Shown here: in pieces, positions 1 to 9,874 of the stretch
Numbering within the stretch: the first letter of the stretch is position 1
Layout of the letters: each line of letters starts with the position of its first letter
NCBI GenBank assembly: GCA_937899415.1
Contig: CALBPI010000058.1
Coordinates: 62,001 to 126,000, forward strand
Reading direction: 5' to 3'
Source: an uncultured Gammaproteobacteria bacterium
GTDB taxonomy: Bacteria; Pseudomonadota; Gammaproteobacteria; Steroidobacterales; Woeseiaceae
DNA length: 64,000 nt
Made by a program: the position numbers and the translations under genes
Notes under the pieces: generated by a model
What the model saw: only the letters and a program-made list of their open reading frames with translations
Told to the model about the DNA's origin: nothing
The model's database searches: none

Positions 1-73
1 GGTCCAGTAGGGTCGGCGCAGCTGGGGCTTCGGCTCGAATGGCTGGTCCGCTGGACGGTCCTCGCTGCAAAGC

Positions 74-149
74 GGGTGCTTAGCTCAGCTGGAAGAGCGT
101 CGCGTTTACACCGCGAAGGTCGGGGGTTCGATCCCCTCAGCACCCACCA
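74..149 (+). tRNA. tRNA-Val (anticodon TAC)
   Basis: A full cloverleaf is visible: acceptor arm GGGTGCT (74-80) pairs with AGCACCC (139-145), followed by discriminator A and an encoded CCA (147-149). The anticodon arm is a 5-bp stem around the loop TTTACAC, giving anticodon TAC at 107-109, which reads valine GUA/GUG codons. The T arm contains GGTTCGATC. A tRNA-Asp gene follows after 5 nt, so the two are probably one transcript. The preceding 73 nt hold no gene that I can recognise. Confidence 0.97.
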
Positions 150-154
150 ATTCG

Positions 155-231
155 GGAGTGGTAGTTCAGTTGGTTAGAATACCGGCCTGTCACGCCGGGG
201 GTCGCGGGTTCGAGTCCCGTCCACTCCGCCA
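155..231 (+). tRNA. tRNA-Asp (anticodon GTC)
   Basis: Acceptor arm GGAGTGG (155-161) pairs with CCACTCC (221-227), followed by G and an encoded CCA ending at 231. The anticodon stem CCGGC/GCCGG encloses loop CTGTCAC, so the anticodon is GTC (189-191) and the tRNA charges aspartate. The T loop GGTTCGAGTCC is canonical. It lies 5 nt after tRNA-Val and directly upstream of a rho-independent terminator. Confidence 0.97.
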
Positions 232-240
232 ACATACCCG

Positions 241-270
241 AGCCGCCTGCTACCCCAGGCGGCTTTTTTT
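241..270 (+). terminator. Rho-independent terminator of the tRNA pair
   Basis: A 9-bp perfect stem, AGCCGCCTG (241-249) with CAGGCGGCT (256-264), encloses a 6-nt loop and runs into a T tract to 270. It begins 10 nt after tRNA-Asp and insulates the tRNA transcript from ppiD. Confidence 0.9.
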
Positions 271-330
271 ATGTGATCGGCGCCACTGACGTCGATCTGA
301 GAACGAAAGAGACAGAGGTCGGATTCGCCC

Positions 331-2226
331 ATGCTGCAGAATCTTCGAGAAGCGTTCATCGGTACCGCGGGCAAGGTCATGCTTGCCGTCATCCTGTTGC
401 TGCTTGCTGGAACGGGACTTAACTATACGATCACGCCGCGGTCCTTCGTGGCTAAAGTCGACGGCGACGAAATCCCGCTTCGAAACGTCAACCTTGTGTA
501 CCGACAGATCGCAGCTCAGTTCGGCAATCAGAATCTGCCTCCGGAGTTTCTGCGCCAGATTCAGGCTGAGGCTGTGAATCGTGTGGTTACTGAGATTGCA
601 CTATCGAACCACCTAGCCGGTACTGGCTACGCCGTCTCAGACACACAGATTGCTCGACGCATTCGTGAGGTACCTGACTTTCAGGCCGATGGCACGTTCG
701 ACAACCAGCTGTACCGCAGCGTGCTGGCTCAAAACAGCCTGAGTCCAAGTGCCTTTGAGGCTGACGAGCGTCAGCGAATGCTCATTGGTCAGATCAGCGA
801 GAACCTGGCGGCATCGGCGTTCGTGACGCCCGAGGAGTTTCGTCGCGTCATCGAGCTCACGGACGAACAGCGAAAAGTCGAGTACGCGGTGCTGCCGCCT
901 GAGTCGTTCCTCGAAGACGTTGTCATCGGTGACGACGAGGTCGCGAGTTGGTATGAGTCGAACCCCACGCGTTACCAAACGCCGGCCAAGGCAAGCGTTG
1001 ATTACGTGCAGGTTGATCAGGAACTGGCGCGTGAGCGGATCGAGATCGAGGACGCGCAGCTGCGCGCCCGCTACGAGGAAACCAAGAGTCTTTACGAGAC
1101 GCCTGAACAACGCCGCGCTCGGCAGGTCCTGCTGCGTACGAACGAAGACGCGGCGGCTGCCCGCGAACAGGCCATCGGGCTTGTGGCGCGTCTGCGTGCC
1201 GGCGAGCCGTTTGAAGATATCGCCCGCACGTACTCGCAGGATGGCGGTTCGGCGCGTCAGGGCGGTGATCTGGGTTGGCTATCGCCAAAAGATTATCCAG
1301 ACGCCGCTGTAGACGCCGCGATCTTCTCGCAGGTGGTGAATCAAGTAAGCGACGTCGTCGAGAGTGACTTTGGCCTGCACATCATTCAGGTCACGGAAAT
1401 CCGCTCGGGTGAGATCGAACCGTTTGAGACCGTAGTTGAGGATGTCCGCCAGGATTACCTCAATGAAAAGCTCTCGGGTGAGTTGTTCGCGCTGGAAGAA
1501 GCGCTGGCCGACCAGCTGTTTGAGTCCGACACGCTCGAACAGATCGCCGAAGCGCTGGGTATTCAGATTCAAACCGTCGCGTCCTTGAACGAAGGCGCGC
1601 CGGGACCGTTCGGCCCGAGCACAGACATTGATGAGGCGCTGTTCGGACTTGGGCGCCTGGAGCCCGGCGAGGTGTCGGAGCCGATCAGCCTGTCGGGCGA
1701 TCGGACCATCCTGCTCCGCGTCGGTGAGCGCACCGATGCCGGCCGCCAGCCGCTCGAGGCGGTCGCCAAGGAAATCACTGAAGAGCTGCGTCAGCAGGCG
1801 GCATCAGACGTCGCTGCCGAGCGCGGCGCACAGTTGGCAGCGGTGCTGACAGCCGCCCCGGAAGCCGAGTTCGAGCCCTTGTTGGCTGATTCAGGTGCCA
1901 CCTACACGGCCACGCGTGCCGTGGGTCGCAATGATGCGGACGCGCCCGCAGCGCTTGTGGCCGCGGTGTTTTCCGCAGATGTGCCCGACGATAGCGTTCA
2001 CGTCGGCAGTGTGTCGGCGCCCGGCGTGGGATTTGTTGTCTACCGCATTTCCGACGTGATTCCGGGCAGCCCCGGCGACATCACGCAGCAGCAGATTGAA
2101 GCGGCGCGCGCCCAGTTCGCGCGCCGATTGGGCACAAGTGACATGCTCGCCCTGCAGCAGGGTGTGATCGACAACACCTCGATTGAGATCGGCACGGCGC
2201 TGGATTCGCAGGGTGTCGGCTTCTAG
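331..2226 (+). CDS. ppiD: PpiD-type periplasmic folding chaperone / peptidyl-prolyl isomerase
   Basis: This 631-aa protein has the PpiD layout: a short cytoplasmic N-terminus, one transmembrane anchor (about residues 14-32, MLAVILLLLAGTGL), a SurA-like chaperone region, then a parvulin rotamase domain at about 255-365 (from the RRARQVLL strand through DLGWL to FGLHIIQV). A long C-terminal tail of about 260 residues follows, as in the family. PpiD is anchored in the inner membrane and helps newly exported proteins fold near SecYEG. The tRNA/ppiD order is typical of gammaproteobacteria, where hupB usually lies further upstream. The ATG at 331 places the hydrophobic anchor correctly. Its upstream sequence has only a weak GAGGT-like ribosome site. 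I am confident of family, less so of catalytic activity because PpiD parvulin domains are often inactive. Confidence 0.93.
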   Translation: MLQNLREAFIGTAGKVMLAVILLLLAGTGLNYTITPRSFVAKVDGDEIPLRNVNLVYRQIAAQFGNQNLPPEFLRQIQAEAVNRVVTEIALSNHLAGTGYAVSDTQIARRIREVPDFQADGTFDNQLYRSVLAQNSLSPSAFEADERQRMLIGQISENLAASAFVTPEEFRRVIELTDEQRKVEYAVLPPESFLEDVVIGDDEVASWYESNPTRYQTPAKASVDYVQVDQELARERIEIEDAQLRARYEETKSLYETPEQRRARQVLLRTNEDAAAAREQAIGLVARLRAGEPFEDIARTYSQDGGSARQGGDLGWLSPKDYPDAAVDAAIFSQVVNQVSDVVESDFGLHIIQVTEIRSGEIEPFETVVEDVRQDYLNEKLSGELFALEEALADQLFESDTLEQIAEALGIQIQTVASLNEGAPGPFGPSTDIDEALFGLGRLEPGEVSEPISLSGDRTILLRVGERTDAGRQPLEAVAKEITEELRQQAASDVAAERGAQLAAVLTAAPEAEFEPLLADSGATYTATRAVGRNDADAPAALVAAVFSADVPDDSVHVGSVSAPGVGFVVYRISDVIPGSPGDITQQQIEAARAQFARRLGTSDMLALQQGVIDNTSIEIGTALDSQGVGF

Positions 2227-2257
2227 CTAGCCCCGTCAGGCCTCGGGGGAGGGCACT

Positions 2258-3562
2258 ATGCGCAAGCTTGCGCTGCACTGGCAGATTCTGATCGCGATCG
2301 TAGCCGCCGGCATTGCCGGCTGGCTCGTAGGCACGGAAACCGCGGTGGCGGGCGTGTCGATCGTGGGCGTGTTCGATTTCATCGGCACGATGTTCCTGAA
2401 CGCGCTCAAGATGCTCATCGTGCCGCTCATCACGTCGTCGATCATCGTCGGTGTGGCCGGGATCGGTTCGAGCGGCAACCTGGGGCGCCTGGGCGGCAAG
2501 ACGCTGGCGTTCTATGCGCTGACGACCCTGCTGGCGATTCTCGTTGGCCTGCTGCTCATCAACATCGTCAATCCCGGTGTCGCGAACGGCGAACCCATTG
2601 GCGATCAGCTCGCACTGACCGAGGACACAGACAACGTTGCCGAACGCGTCAAAGGCCGCGGGGTCGGCGATGTGGTTGAGGTGTTCCTGCGTATGGTGCC
2701 CGTGAACATCGTGCAGGCCGCCGCAGACGGCCAGATGCTGGGCCTGATCTTTTTCGCGCTGCTGTTCGGTTACTTCCTGACCAAGCTGCCCGAGAAGAAC
2801 CGCGACACCATGGCGTCGTTCTGGGAAGGCGTATTCCACATCATGATGGACATCACGGGTCTCGTGATGAAGTTCGCGCCCATTGGTGTGTTCGGCCTTG
2901 TCGCGGAGACCGTCGCAAAGACAGGTTTCGAGGCCGCGCGACCGCTGTTTATTTTCTCGCTCGTAGTGCTGGCCGCACTCGCCGTTCACACGCTGGTGAC
3001 GTTGCCCTTGCTGCTGCGACTCGTGGGGGCAAAGCCTTACCGCGTGCTGGGTGCCATGAGTCCGGCCATGCTCACGGCATTCTCGACCTCGTCCTCGTCG
3101 GCCACGTTGCCCGTGACCATGGACTGCGTTGAGAACCGTGTGGGTGTGTCAGGACGGGTCTCGAGCTTCGTGCTGCCGCTCGGCGCCACGGTCAACATGA
3201 ACGGCACAGCACTTTACGAGTGCACGGCCGCCATGTTCCTGGCCCAGGCCTACGGGCTGGACCTGACCTTCGGGGTGCAGTTCTCGATTGTTGTGATCGC
3301 GCTGCTGACATCGATTGGCGTGGCCGGCGTGCCGTCCGCCTCACTGGTCGCCATCGCGATCATCCTCGCGGCGATTGGGTTGCCCGTCGAAGCCATCGGC
3401 GTGCTCATGGTGTTTGACCGCGTGCTCGACATGGCACGCACAGCCGTCAATATTTTCGGCGATGCCTGCTGTGCCACGATCGTAGCGCGCCTGGAGGGCG
3501 AGGACACCCACGTCGCGGGCGCGGCGATGCCGCCTGTGCGCCCCGACGATGCCGTGACGTAA
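2258..3562 (+). CDS. Dicarboxylate/amino acid:cation symporter (SDF/DAACS family)
   Basis: This 434-aa inner-membrane protein has about eight hydrophobic helices and the diagnostic C-terminal half of the family. A serine-rich re-entrant loop (AFSTSSSSATLPVT, about 270-283) is followed by the cation-binding NMNGTALYE motif, the second loop GVAGVPSAS, and the substrate-binding DRVLDMARTAVNIFGDACC stretch. Such carriers import glutamate/aspartate or C4-dicarboxylates with Na+ or H+. The Arg in the DMARTAVN motif is compatible with acidic substrates, but glutamate versus dicarboxylate preference cannot be decided. It starts 31 nt after ppiD and stops 4 nt before the convergent fabI stop, so no terminator fits between them. 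Confidence 0.93.
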   Translation: MRKLALHWQILIAIVAAGIAGWLVGTETAVAGVSIVGVFDFIGTMFLNALKMLIVPLITSSIIVGVAGIGSSGNLGRLGGKTLAFYALTTLLAILVGLLLINIVNPGVANGEPIGDQLALTEDTDNVAERVKGRGVGDVVEVFLRMVPVNIVQAAADGQMLGLIFFALLFGYFLTKLPEKNRDTMASFWEGVFHIMMDITGLVMKFAPIGVFGLVAETVAKTGFEAARPLFIFSLVVLAALAVHTLVTLPLLLRLVGAKPYRVLGAMSPAMLTAFSTSSSSATLPVTMDCVENRVGVSGRVSSFVLPLGATVNMNGTALYECTAAMFLAQAYGLDLTFGVQFSIVVIALLTSIGVAGVPSASLVAIAIILAAIGLPVEAIGVLMVFDRVLDMARTAVNIFGDACCATIVARLEGEDTHVAGAAMPPVRPDDAVT

Positions 3563-3566
3563 GCGG

Positions 3567-4352
3567 TCAGTCGTCGAGCGACATGCCGATGTGGCTGTAG
3601 CCACCGTCGACGTAGACGATTTCGCCGGTAATACCGCCCGCAAGATCACTGCAGAGAAATGCTGCCGTGTTGCCCACGTCGATGGGGGTCACGTTGCGGC
3701 GAATCGGCGAGACCTCCGCAGCGTGCGAGAGCATCTTGCGGATGCCGCCGACGCCGCTGGCGGCCAGTGTCTTGATCGGGCCCGCTGAAATCCCGTTCAC
3801 GCGAATACCCTGGGGACCCAGATCGGCGGCCAGGAAGCGCACATTGGCTTCCAGGCTGGCTTTGGCCAGGCCCATGACGTTGTAGTTCGGAATCGCCCGC
3901 ACAGCACCCAGGTAGGACAGGGTGAGCAGGGCACCGTCGCGACCTTTCATGTGGGGCAGGGCGGCCTTGGCCAACGCGGCAAACGAATAGCTTGAGATGT
4001 CGTGCGCGATGCTGAAGCCTTCGCGCGTCACACTCTCGACGTAGGTGCCAGCGAGCTGCTCGCGTGGGGCGAAGCCCACCGAATGCACAACGACATCGAG
4101 TCCGTCCCAGGCCTTGGCCAGATCGGAGAAGGCAGCATCAATTTCCGAATCGTGGGCGACGTCCATGGGAAACACGAGCTCGGAGCCGAACTCCGCGGCC
4201 ATCTTCTCGACACGCCCTTTGAGCTTGTCGTTCTGGTAGGTGAAGGCGAGCTCGGCGCCTTCGCGGGCCATCGCAGACGCGATGCCGTAAGCGATGGAGC
4301 GGTTACTTGCGAGCCCGACGATCAGAGCCCGTTTGCCGGCCATAAATCCCAT
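3567..4352 (-). CDS. fabI: Enoyl-[acyl-carrier-protein] reductase FabI (NADH)
   Basis: This 261-aa protein catalyses the last step of each fatty acid elongation cycle, reducing trans-2-enoyl-ACP with NAD(P)H. It shows the FabI variant of the Rossmann glycine motif ([13 protein letters not shown], about 13-25), the catalytic Tyr-X6-Lys pair in NYNVMGLAK, a further conserved Tyr in the LSYLGAV strand, and the C-terminal [15 protein letters not shown]. Length matches the family. ATG at 4352 is preceded by a G-rich ribosome site (AGGGGGGGAT) at good spacing, and ATG at 4343 is a poorer alternative. It is monocistronic and convergent with the symporter gene. It is distinct from the catabolic enoyl-CoA enzymes elsewhere in the window. 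Confidence 0.95.
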   Translation of the reverse strand: MGFMAGKRALIVGLASNRSIAYGIASAMAREGAELAFTYQNDKLKGRVEKMAAEFGSELVFPMDVAHDSEIDAAFSDLAKAWDGLDVVVHSVGFAPREQLAGTYVESVTREGFSIAHDISSYSFAALAKAALPHMKGRDGALLTLSYLGAVRAIPNYNVMGLAKASLEANVRFLAADLGPQGIRVNGISAGPIKTLAASGVGGIRKMLSHAAEVSPIRRNVTPIDVGNTAAFLCSDLAGGITGEIVYVDGGYSHIGMSLDD

Positions 4353-4430
4353 GGTGATCCCCCCCTTGCACAGTGACCGACGGCGCGTCGGTGCGGGGCA
4401 TTCTAACGGAAGCGGCCGGTGCGCGTGGCG

Positions 4431-6074
4431 TCAGCTCGACTGACGTGTCACATCCACAAACATGGTGAGCCGCTGGCCCGGTCGCAAGATGCGTGACACG
4501 TCCAGATTGTTCCAGCGCGCGATGTCGTTAATGCTCACGCGAAAGCGCGATGCGATGCGCGACAGCGAATCGCCGTTACGCACCGTGTAACGTACCTTGC
4601 GGGTGAGTCTGGGCGCGCCCGACACCGGTCCGGAGGGCACAGCGCTGTCCGTCCAGACGACGAGCTTGCGGCCCACGACGAGCGTGTCGCGAGGCGCCAT
4701 ACCGTTCCAGGAGGCGAGGGCGCGTGTGCTCACACCGTAGCGGCGCGCGATAGTCCAAAGGCTGTCACCGGACTGCACGCGGTGATCGATGCGGTTGGCC
4801 GCACGCTTTCGGTCCTGCTTGCGCGCGAGACGCTGGTCGGCGCTTTGGCTGTAGGCATCGAGCGGCTGGCTTGCCGTCGGGATCATAAGGTGCTGACCTT
4901 CGCGGATCATGGTGCCGCGCAGGTTGTTGGCGGTCTTGATAGTCGCCGTGGTCACGCGGTACTCGTCGGCGATGTGCGAGAGCGTCTGGCCCGGTCGCAC
5001 CTTGTGACGTTTCCAGCGCATGCGTTCGTTGTCGGGCAGCGCGCTCAGGTTCGCGCGAAACGCCTCGGCCTGTTCGATGGGCACCACGAGTGCGTGCGGG
5101 CCTTTGGGCGCTGTGGCCCATTGGTTGAAGCCCGGGTTGAGCCGGTAGAGCGTGTCGACGTCGATGCCGGCAAGCGTGGCCGCCAGCGCCAGGTCGATCT
5201 GCCCGCCCGTGTCGACAACATCAATCTGGGCCTCGTTCTCGATGACAGGCAGGGTCAGCCCGTGCCTGGCCGGGTCGGCCACGATGTCGGCGAGTGCCAG
5301 CAGTTTGGGCACGTAGGCGGCCGTCTCACGGGGCAGGCGCAGGTGCCAGAAGTCGGTGGGCTTGCCGGCCTTGCGGTTGCGGCGAATGGCGCGGTCGACA
5401 TTGCCTTCGCCCGAGTTATAGGCGGCCACGGCCAGTTCGTAGTCGCCGTCGTAGCGGCGGGCAAGGAACTCAAGATAGTCGAGTGCGGCACGCGTCGATG
5501 CCACGACATCGCGTCGGCCGTCGTACCACCAGTTCTGCTTCAAGCCGAATCGTCGACCCGTGCCGGGGATGATCTGCCAGAGACCTGCAGCGCGGCCGTG
5601 CGAATAGGCGAACGGATCGAAGGCGCTCTCCACGATGGGCAACAGCGCGAGCTCTGCCGGCATGTCGCGCGCTTCGAGCTCGGCAACGATGTGGTGCAGA
5701 TAAGGGCGTGAGCGTTCGAACACGCGCGTCATGTAATCGGGGTGGCGAACGTACCAATTGCGTTGCGCGTCCGTGCGTTGCTGCGCCACGACGGGCAACG
5801 TAAAGCGACGGCGCAGCCGCTCGAGCAAGTCGACATTAACAGCGGCAGCTTCGGGTACTGCCGGCCGGTGAAACAGGATGTCCTCGGTGACCCAGCTCGC
5901 GTGACTGCCTGGGACGAAGCCAGGCCCCACGGGCAGTGGCAGGGCTTCTGTCTTGCTGCCCCAGGAGCCGTCCGCACTGGCCCGGGGCTCCGTGGCGGAC
6001 GCGGTTACAGTGGTGGCGAGCAGGGTGGCGGCGGCCAGCAGACGGGCAAATCGGGGCGGTGCGACGTTTTTCAT
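4431..6074 (-). CDS. mltD: Membrane-bound lytic murein transglycosylase D
   Basis: This 547-aa exported protein cleaves peptidoglycan glycan strands. It has a signal peptide (about 1-27, MKNVAPPRFARLLAAATLL), a family 23 SLT domain with the catalytic Glu in LLPIVESAFDP and the GLWQIIPGTGRRFGL and AAYNSGEGNV motifs, and three LysM repeats in the C-terminal half (KVRPGQTLSHIA, RVQSGDSLWTIA and TVRNGDSLSRIA) that bind glycan. I chose ATG at 6074 because it begins a proper signal sequence. An in-frame ATG at 6110 would add 12 residues before it. The gene is divergent from the yafS-type methyltransferase. In many relatives gloB lies between mltD and yafS, but here it is absent. Confidence 0.94.
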   Translation of the reverse strand: MKNVAPPRFARLLAAATLLATTVTASATEPRASADGSWGSKTEALPLPVGPGFVPGSHASWVTEDILFHRPAVPEAAAVNVDLLERLRRRFTLPVVAQQRTDAQRNWYVRHPDYMTRVFERSRPYLHHIVAELEARDMPAELALLPIVESAFDPFAYSHGRAAGLWQIIPGTGRRFGLKQNWWYDGRRDVVASTRAALDYLEFLARRYDGDYELAVAAYNSGEGNVDRAIRRNRKAGKPTDFWHLRLPRETAAYVPKLLALADIVADPARHGLTLPVIENEAQIDVVDTGGQIDLALAATLAGIDVDTLYRLNPGFNQWATAPKGPHALVVPIEQAEAFRANLSALPDNERMRWKRHKVRPGQTLSHIADEYRVTTATIKTANNLRGTMIREGQHLMIPTASQPLDAYSQSADQRLARKQDRKRAANRIDHRVQSGDSLWTIARRYGVSTRALASWNGMAPRDTLVVGRKLVVWTDSAVPSGPVSGAPRLTRKVRYTVRNGDSLSRIASRFRVSINDIARWNNLDVSRILRPGQRLTMFVDVTRQSS

Positions 6075-6153
6075 AACGCTCGATCGTACCCAGCACCTAA
6101 GGCAAATCAAGCATTGGCTTCACATTCAGCGGTTGCGGGGCTAGATTCGAGTC

Positions 6154-6939
6154 ATGTCACTGCCGCCAGCAACGGATAACCGGCGCGCGACGCGACCCGC
6201 TTGGCTGCGTCTGCCGCTCGGTAAGTCCTTGATTACAGCTGAAACCGAGGTGCTCACGCACGCTCTGGACGGCGTCTTTGGCGAGCACCTGCTTCAGGTG
6301 GGTCGCTGGGGCGATGAGGCCGGTTTTACGCCGCTGGCCCGGACCCAGGTGGCCACACGGGTTTATGGACCGGGCGAGGGCGGCGACGTTACGGCCGACT
6401 TCACGCGTCTGCCGTTCGACTCTGACAGCGTCGATGCGGTGCTGTTGCCACACACGCTCGATCTCACAGCCAACCCGCACGACCTGCTCCGCGAATCGCA
6501 CCGCGTGCTCAGAAGCGAGGGCAGGCTGCTGCTCGTGGGCTTCAAACCGTTCGGCCTCTGGGGTGTTCGCCGCCTGTGGTCGCGCGGCCGCTTCCCCCCG
6601 GGCACCCAGAACGCATTGGGTGACCGCAAGCTGCGCGACTGGCTGCGCCTGCTGGATTTACGGGTCTACGACCACCAGCGCTTCTTTTTCCGGCTGCCGT
6701 TCACGGGCATGGGACATCCGCCGTCGCCTGAGTGGGAGCAGCGGGGTAAGCGCTGGTGGCCCGAATTGGCGGCCTGCTACCTGCTGCATGCGCGCAAACG
6801 GGTTGCCGCGATCACACCCGTGATGCCGAGCTGGCGCAAACGGGCGCGGGTTGTGAGCGGGGTGCCCGAGCCCAGCCTGCGCAATGTCGTGGAGTTGCGC
6901 CCCGCAACCGACGATATCAACGACCCCGAACCCTCCTGA
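6154..6939 (+). CDS. YafS-type class I SAM-dependent methyltransferase
   Basis: This 261-aa protein has a methyltransferase core with a diverged nucleotide-binding start (LLQVGRWGDEAGF, about 46-58), an acidic strand followed by LPFDSDSVDAVLLPHTLDL (motifs IV/V) and the HRVLRSEGRLLLVGF strand typical of this superfamily. Its position between mltD and rnhA-dnaQ is that of E. coli yafS, a methyltransferase of unknown substrate. No target can be read from the sequence. The start has no Shine-Dalgarno sequence, but the hexamer TAGATT (6142-6147) ends exactly 6 nt before ATG, so the mRNA may be leaderless. It is followed 60 nt later by rnhA. Confidence 0.85.
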   Translation: MSLPPATDNRRATRPAWLRLPLGKSLITAETEVLTHALDGVFGEHLLQVGRWGDEAGFTPLARTQVATRVYGPGEGGDVTADFTRLPFDSDSVDAVLLPHTLDLTANPHDLLRESHRVLRSEGRLLLVGFKPFGLWGVRRLWSRGRFPPGTQNALGDRKLRDWLRLLDLRVYDHQRFFFRLPFTGMGHPPSPEWEQRGKRWWPELAACYLLHARKRVAAITPVMPSWRKRARVVSGVPEPSLRNVVELRPATDDINDPEPS

Positions 6940-6999
6940 CCTTGAACGCCGCCTCCTGCGGCGACACAATCGCGGGACACGTTCGGGGGCCGGATTGCT

Positions 7000-7446
7000 T
7001 TGGGGACAGTCACCATTTACACAGACGGCGCCTGTCGCGGTAACCCGGGGCCGGGCGGCTGGGGCGTTGTGCTCGAGGCTGGCAAACATCGCAAGACACT
7101 GTGCGGTGGCGAAGCCGAAACCACGAATAACCGTATGGAACTCATGGCGGCGATCGAGGCGTTGTCGGCGCTCAAGCGCCGGTCGGCGGTGGCGCTCTAC
7201 ACGGATTCGGTCTACGTGCGCGACGGTATCACCCGCTGGCTGCCCGCCTGGAAAGCGCGTGGCTGGCAAACAGCGGCGAAAAAGCCCGTAAAGAATCAGG
7301 ACCTTTGGCAACGGCTCGATACGGTGGCGTCGGGGCACGACGTCGAATGGCACTGGGTCAAGGGCCACGCGGGTCATCCCGGCAATGAAGCTGCCGACGC
7401 GCTGGCCAACCAGGGCCTCGAAGAAGCACTGGCGCGCGACGCATGA
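7000..7446 (+). CDS. rnhA: Ribonuclease HI
   Basis: This 148-aa enzyme cleaves the RNA strand of RNA:DNA hybrids during replication and R-loop removal. The four acidic active-site residues are visible: Asp9 in YTDGAC, Glu47 in NRMELMA, Asp69 in LYTDSV and Asp133 in NEAADALA. The loop histidine lies in [10 protein letters not shown]. The start is an unusual TTG at 7000: no ATG or GTG lies before the conserved first strand, and the TTG is preceded by a G-rich stretch at 6985-6989. The stop overlaps the dnaQ start (ATGA, 7443-7446), so translation of the two is coupled, as in many proteobacteria. Confidence 0.96.
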   Translation: MGTVTIYTDGACRGNPGPGGWGVVLEAGKHRKTLCGGEAETTNNRMELMAAIEALSALKRRSAVALYTDSVYVRDGITRWLPAWKARGWQTAAKKPVKNQDLWQRLDTVASGHDVEWHWVKGHAGHPGNEAADALANQGLEEALARDA

Positions 7447-8180
7447 GCCTGCCACGACTCATTGTTCTCGACACCGAGACCACGGGTCTCGACCCGGCGG
7501 ATGATCACCGCATCATCGAGATCGGCTGTGTCGAGATCGTCAACCGACGGCTGACGGGCCGAACCTGGCACCGCTACCTGAACCCGGATCGACGCATCGA
7601 CGACGGCGCCATTGCCGTTCACGGCATCCGCAACGAGGATCTCGCCGACCAGCCGCGATTCCCGGACATCGCCGACGAGTTCCTTGAGTTCATCCTTGGC
7701 GCTGAGCTCGTGATCCACAATGCGCCGTTCGACGTCGGCTTCCTGGAGCACGAGCTCAAGCGCATGCAGCACAAGCGCCGCAGGCTCGACGCCCTGTGCG
7801 CCATTTCGGACAGCCTCAAGATGGCGCGTGAGTTGCACCCGGGGCAGCGCGCGAGTCTCGACGCGCTCTGTCGTCGCTACCAGGTCGACAACTCTTCCCG
7901 CGAGTTGCATGGCGCGCTGCTGGATGCGCGGCTGCTGGCCGACGTGTATTTGCTGATGACGGGCGGGCAGGACAGCCTGTTGCTTGACGAGGCTGCCCAG
8001 GAGGCTGAATCCGACAACGGTGCCTCGCCGCATGCGCCGCTGCCCGACGTGGTGGTGCCCACGGCCCAGGCCAGCGCGGACGAGTTGGCGCGCCACGAGG
8101 CGCTGTTGCAGCGGATCGAATCCGAAAGCGGGGCAGAGGCCGTTTGGCGCCGCATGGCTGCTGCACAGCCCACAGGCTAG
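7443..8180 (+). CDS. dnaQ: DNA polymerase III epsilon subunit (proofreading exonuclease)
   Basis: This 245-aa protein is the 3'-5' proofreading exonuclease of the replicative polymerase. All three DEDDh motifs are present: ExoI (LDTETTG, Asp10 and Glu12), ExoII ([10 protein letters not shown]) and ExoIII ([17 protein letters not shown], with the general-base His). The C-terminal 70 residues are low in conservation and would carry the site that binds the alpha subunit. ATG at 7443 overlaps the rnhA stop by 4 nt. The length matches E. coli DnaQ (243 aa). Confidence 0.96.
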   Translation: MSLPRLIVLDTETTGLDPADDHRIIEIGCVEIVNRRLTGRTWHRYLNPDRRIDDGAIAVHGIRNEDLADQPRFPDIADEFLEFILGAELVIHNAPFDVGFLEHELKRMQHKRRRLDALCAISDSLKMARELHPGQRASLDALCRRYQVDNSSRELHGALLDARLLADVYLLMTGGQDSLLLDEAAQEAESDNGASPHAPLPDVVVPTAQASADELARHEALLQRIESESGAEAVWRRMAAAQPTG

Positions 8181-8301
8181 GACGCCAAAACCGCTAAAAT
8201 CCTGCGTCGAACGGCCGCTTACCGTACACTTGCGGCACTTTTTTTGGGGCGCCTTCCGGCGCTCATGCGGCTCCGATACACAAGCGAAGGACTTCCCGGT
8301 C

Positions 8302-9804
8302 ATGGCGAACACGTTTGCGCACGCGCTCGGCACCAACTTTCTGGGCAACTCGCCCGATTGGTACAAGAAGACGATCATTGCCTTCCTGGTGGTGAACCCG
8401 ATCCTGTTCTACACCATTGACCCGTTTATCGTGGGCTGGCTGCTGATTGGTGAGTTCATCTTCACCTTGGCCATGGCGCTCAAGTGTTACCCGTTGCAGC
8501 CTGGTGGCTTGCTGGCGCTCGAAGCACTGCTCATCGGTATGACGTCACCGGAGCTCGTCTACCACGAGGTTGAAAACAACCTACCGGTCGTGCTGCTCCT
8601 GATCTTCATGGTCGCGGGCATCTATTTCATGAAGGGCATGTTGCTCTGCGTGTTCACCAAGAGCCTGCTGAACGTGCGATCGAAGAGGCTGCTCTCGTTG
8701 CTGTTCTCGTTCACGGCGGCAGTCCTGAGCGCCTTCCTCGACGCGTTGACCGTGACGGCGGTCATTATCGCGGTGGCGGTGGGCTTCTTTGGCGTCTACC
8801 ACAAGATCGTGTCCTCGGGCGGCGACGATCACGTCTACGACCAGAACAGCGATGGCAGCGTTGCTGAGGAACGTCGTGCCGATCTCGAGCAGTTCCGGGC
8901 ATTCCTGCGCAGCCTGATGATGCATGGCGCTATCGGTACAGCCTTGGGTGGTGTCACCACGCTTGTGGGTGAGCCGCAAAACCTGCTGCTTGCCGAGATT
9001 GCGGAATGGGAGTTCATGGAGTTCTTCGTTCGCGTCGCGCCCGTCTCAAAGCCGGTGCTGGTGGTTGGACAGATTACCTGCGCGATCACTGAGAAACTGG
9101 GCATATTTGGCTACGGCGCGACGCTGCCTCAAAGCGTGAGAGAGGTGTTGTCGGACTATGATCAAAAGAACGCCGAAAAGCGGACACGGCGGGATAATGC
9201 GAAGCTCGTTGTTCAGGGCGTCGTAGCGATTCTGCTTGTGATTGCCCTTGGCACGCACTCGGCGCAGCCCGGCATCATCGGCCTGGGTGTCATTGTCCTC
9301 GCCACGGCCTTCAACGGCATCACTGATGAGCATTCGATTGGACCGGCCTTCGAGGAGGCGCTGCCGTTCACTGCGCTGTTGGTGGTCTTTTTCGCCATTG
9401 TTGCGGTTATCGAGTCGCAACACCTGTTCCAGCCGGTGACCGATTGGTTACTGACCTATCAGGGCAAGGAACAGGCGGTTCTGTTCTATGCAGCGAATGG
9501 CATCCTGTCGATGATCAGTGACAACGTGTTTGTTGCCACCGTCTACGCCAACCAGGTTCAGGATGCGTTGGCACAGGGCATCATCACGCGTGAGCAGTTC
9601 GACATGCTCATCGTGTCGATCAACACGGGCACCAACATCCCGAGTGTGGCTACGCCCAACGGCCAGGCGGCCTTCCTGTTCCTTCTGACCTCGGCACTGG
9701 CGCCGCTCATTCGCTTGTCTTACGGCCGGATGGTCATCATGGCCCTGCCGTACACGATCACAATGAGCATCGCGGGCCTGCTCGCCGTCATCTACTTGTT
9801 GTAA
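8302..9804 (+). CDS. nhaB: Na+/H+ antiporter NhaB
   Basis: This 500-aa polytopic inner-membrane protein extrudes Na+ in exchange for protons. It matches NhaB along its length: an N-terminal [12 protein letters not shown] motif, many hydrophobic helices, the [20 protein letters not shown] helix, [15 protein letters not shown], and [13 protein letters not shown] followed by [18 protein letters not shown] near the C-terminus. ATG at 8302 is chosen over upstream in-frame starts because it begins the conserved N-terminus and has an AAGGA ribosome site at 8287-8291. Starts further upstream would overlap dnaQ. A sodium antiporter suits marine or otherwise saline habitats, but that is only suggestive. 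Confidence 0.95.
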   Translation: MANTFAHALGTNFLGNSPDWYKKTIIAFLVVNPILFYTIDPFIVGWLLIGEFIFTLAMALKCYPLQPGGLLALEALLIGMTSPELVYHEVENNLPVVLLLIFMVAGIYFMKGMLLCVFTKSLLNVRSKRLLSLLFSFTAAVLSAFLDALTVTAVIIAVAVGFFGVYHKIVSSGGDDHVYDQNSDGSVAEERRADLEQFRAFLRSLMMHGAIGTALGGVTTLVGEPQNLLLAEIAEWEFMEFFVRVAPVSKPVLVVGQITCAITEKLGIFGYGATLPQSVREVLSDYDQKNAEKRTRRDNAKLVVQGVVAILLVIALGTHSAQPGIIGLGVIVLATAFNGITDEHSIGPAFEEALPFTALLVVFFAIVAVIESQHLFQPVTDWLLTYQGKEQAVLFYAANGILSMISDNVFVATVYANQVQDALAQGIITREQFDMLIVSINTGTNIPSVATPNGQAAFLFLLTSALAPLIRLSYGRMVIMALPYTITMSIAGLLAVIYLL

Positions 9805-9874
9805 GCTTGCCGCCGGCGGTCGGCGCCTGCGCCGGCCGTCGCCGCATCCACTACAACGAGTAGCCGGGGACATT

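Noticed and set aside
8240-8265. Hairpin GCGCC/GGCGC with a T tract before nhaB as a terminator
   Set aside because: The T tract precedes the stem on the plus strand and reads as A on the minus strand, so neither strand has a stem followed by Ts.
9806-9845. GC-rich hairpin after nhaB as a terminator
   Set aside because: The stem is imperfect and no T tract follows. It may be a rho-dependent or random structure.
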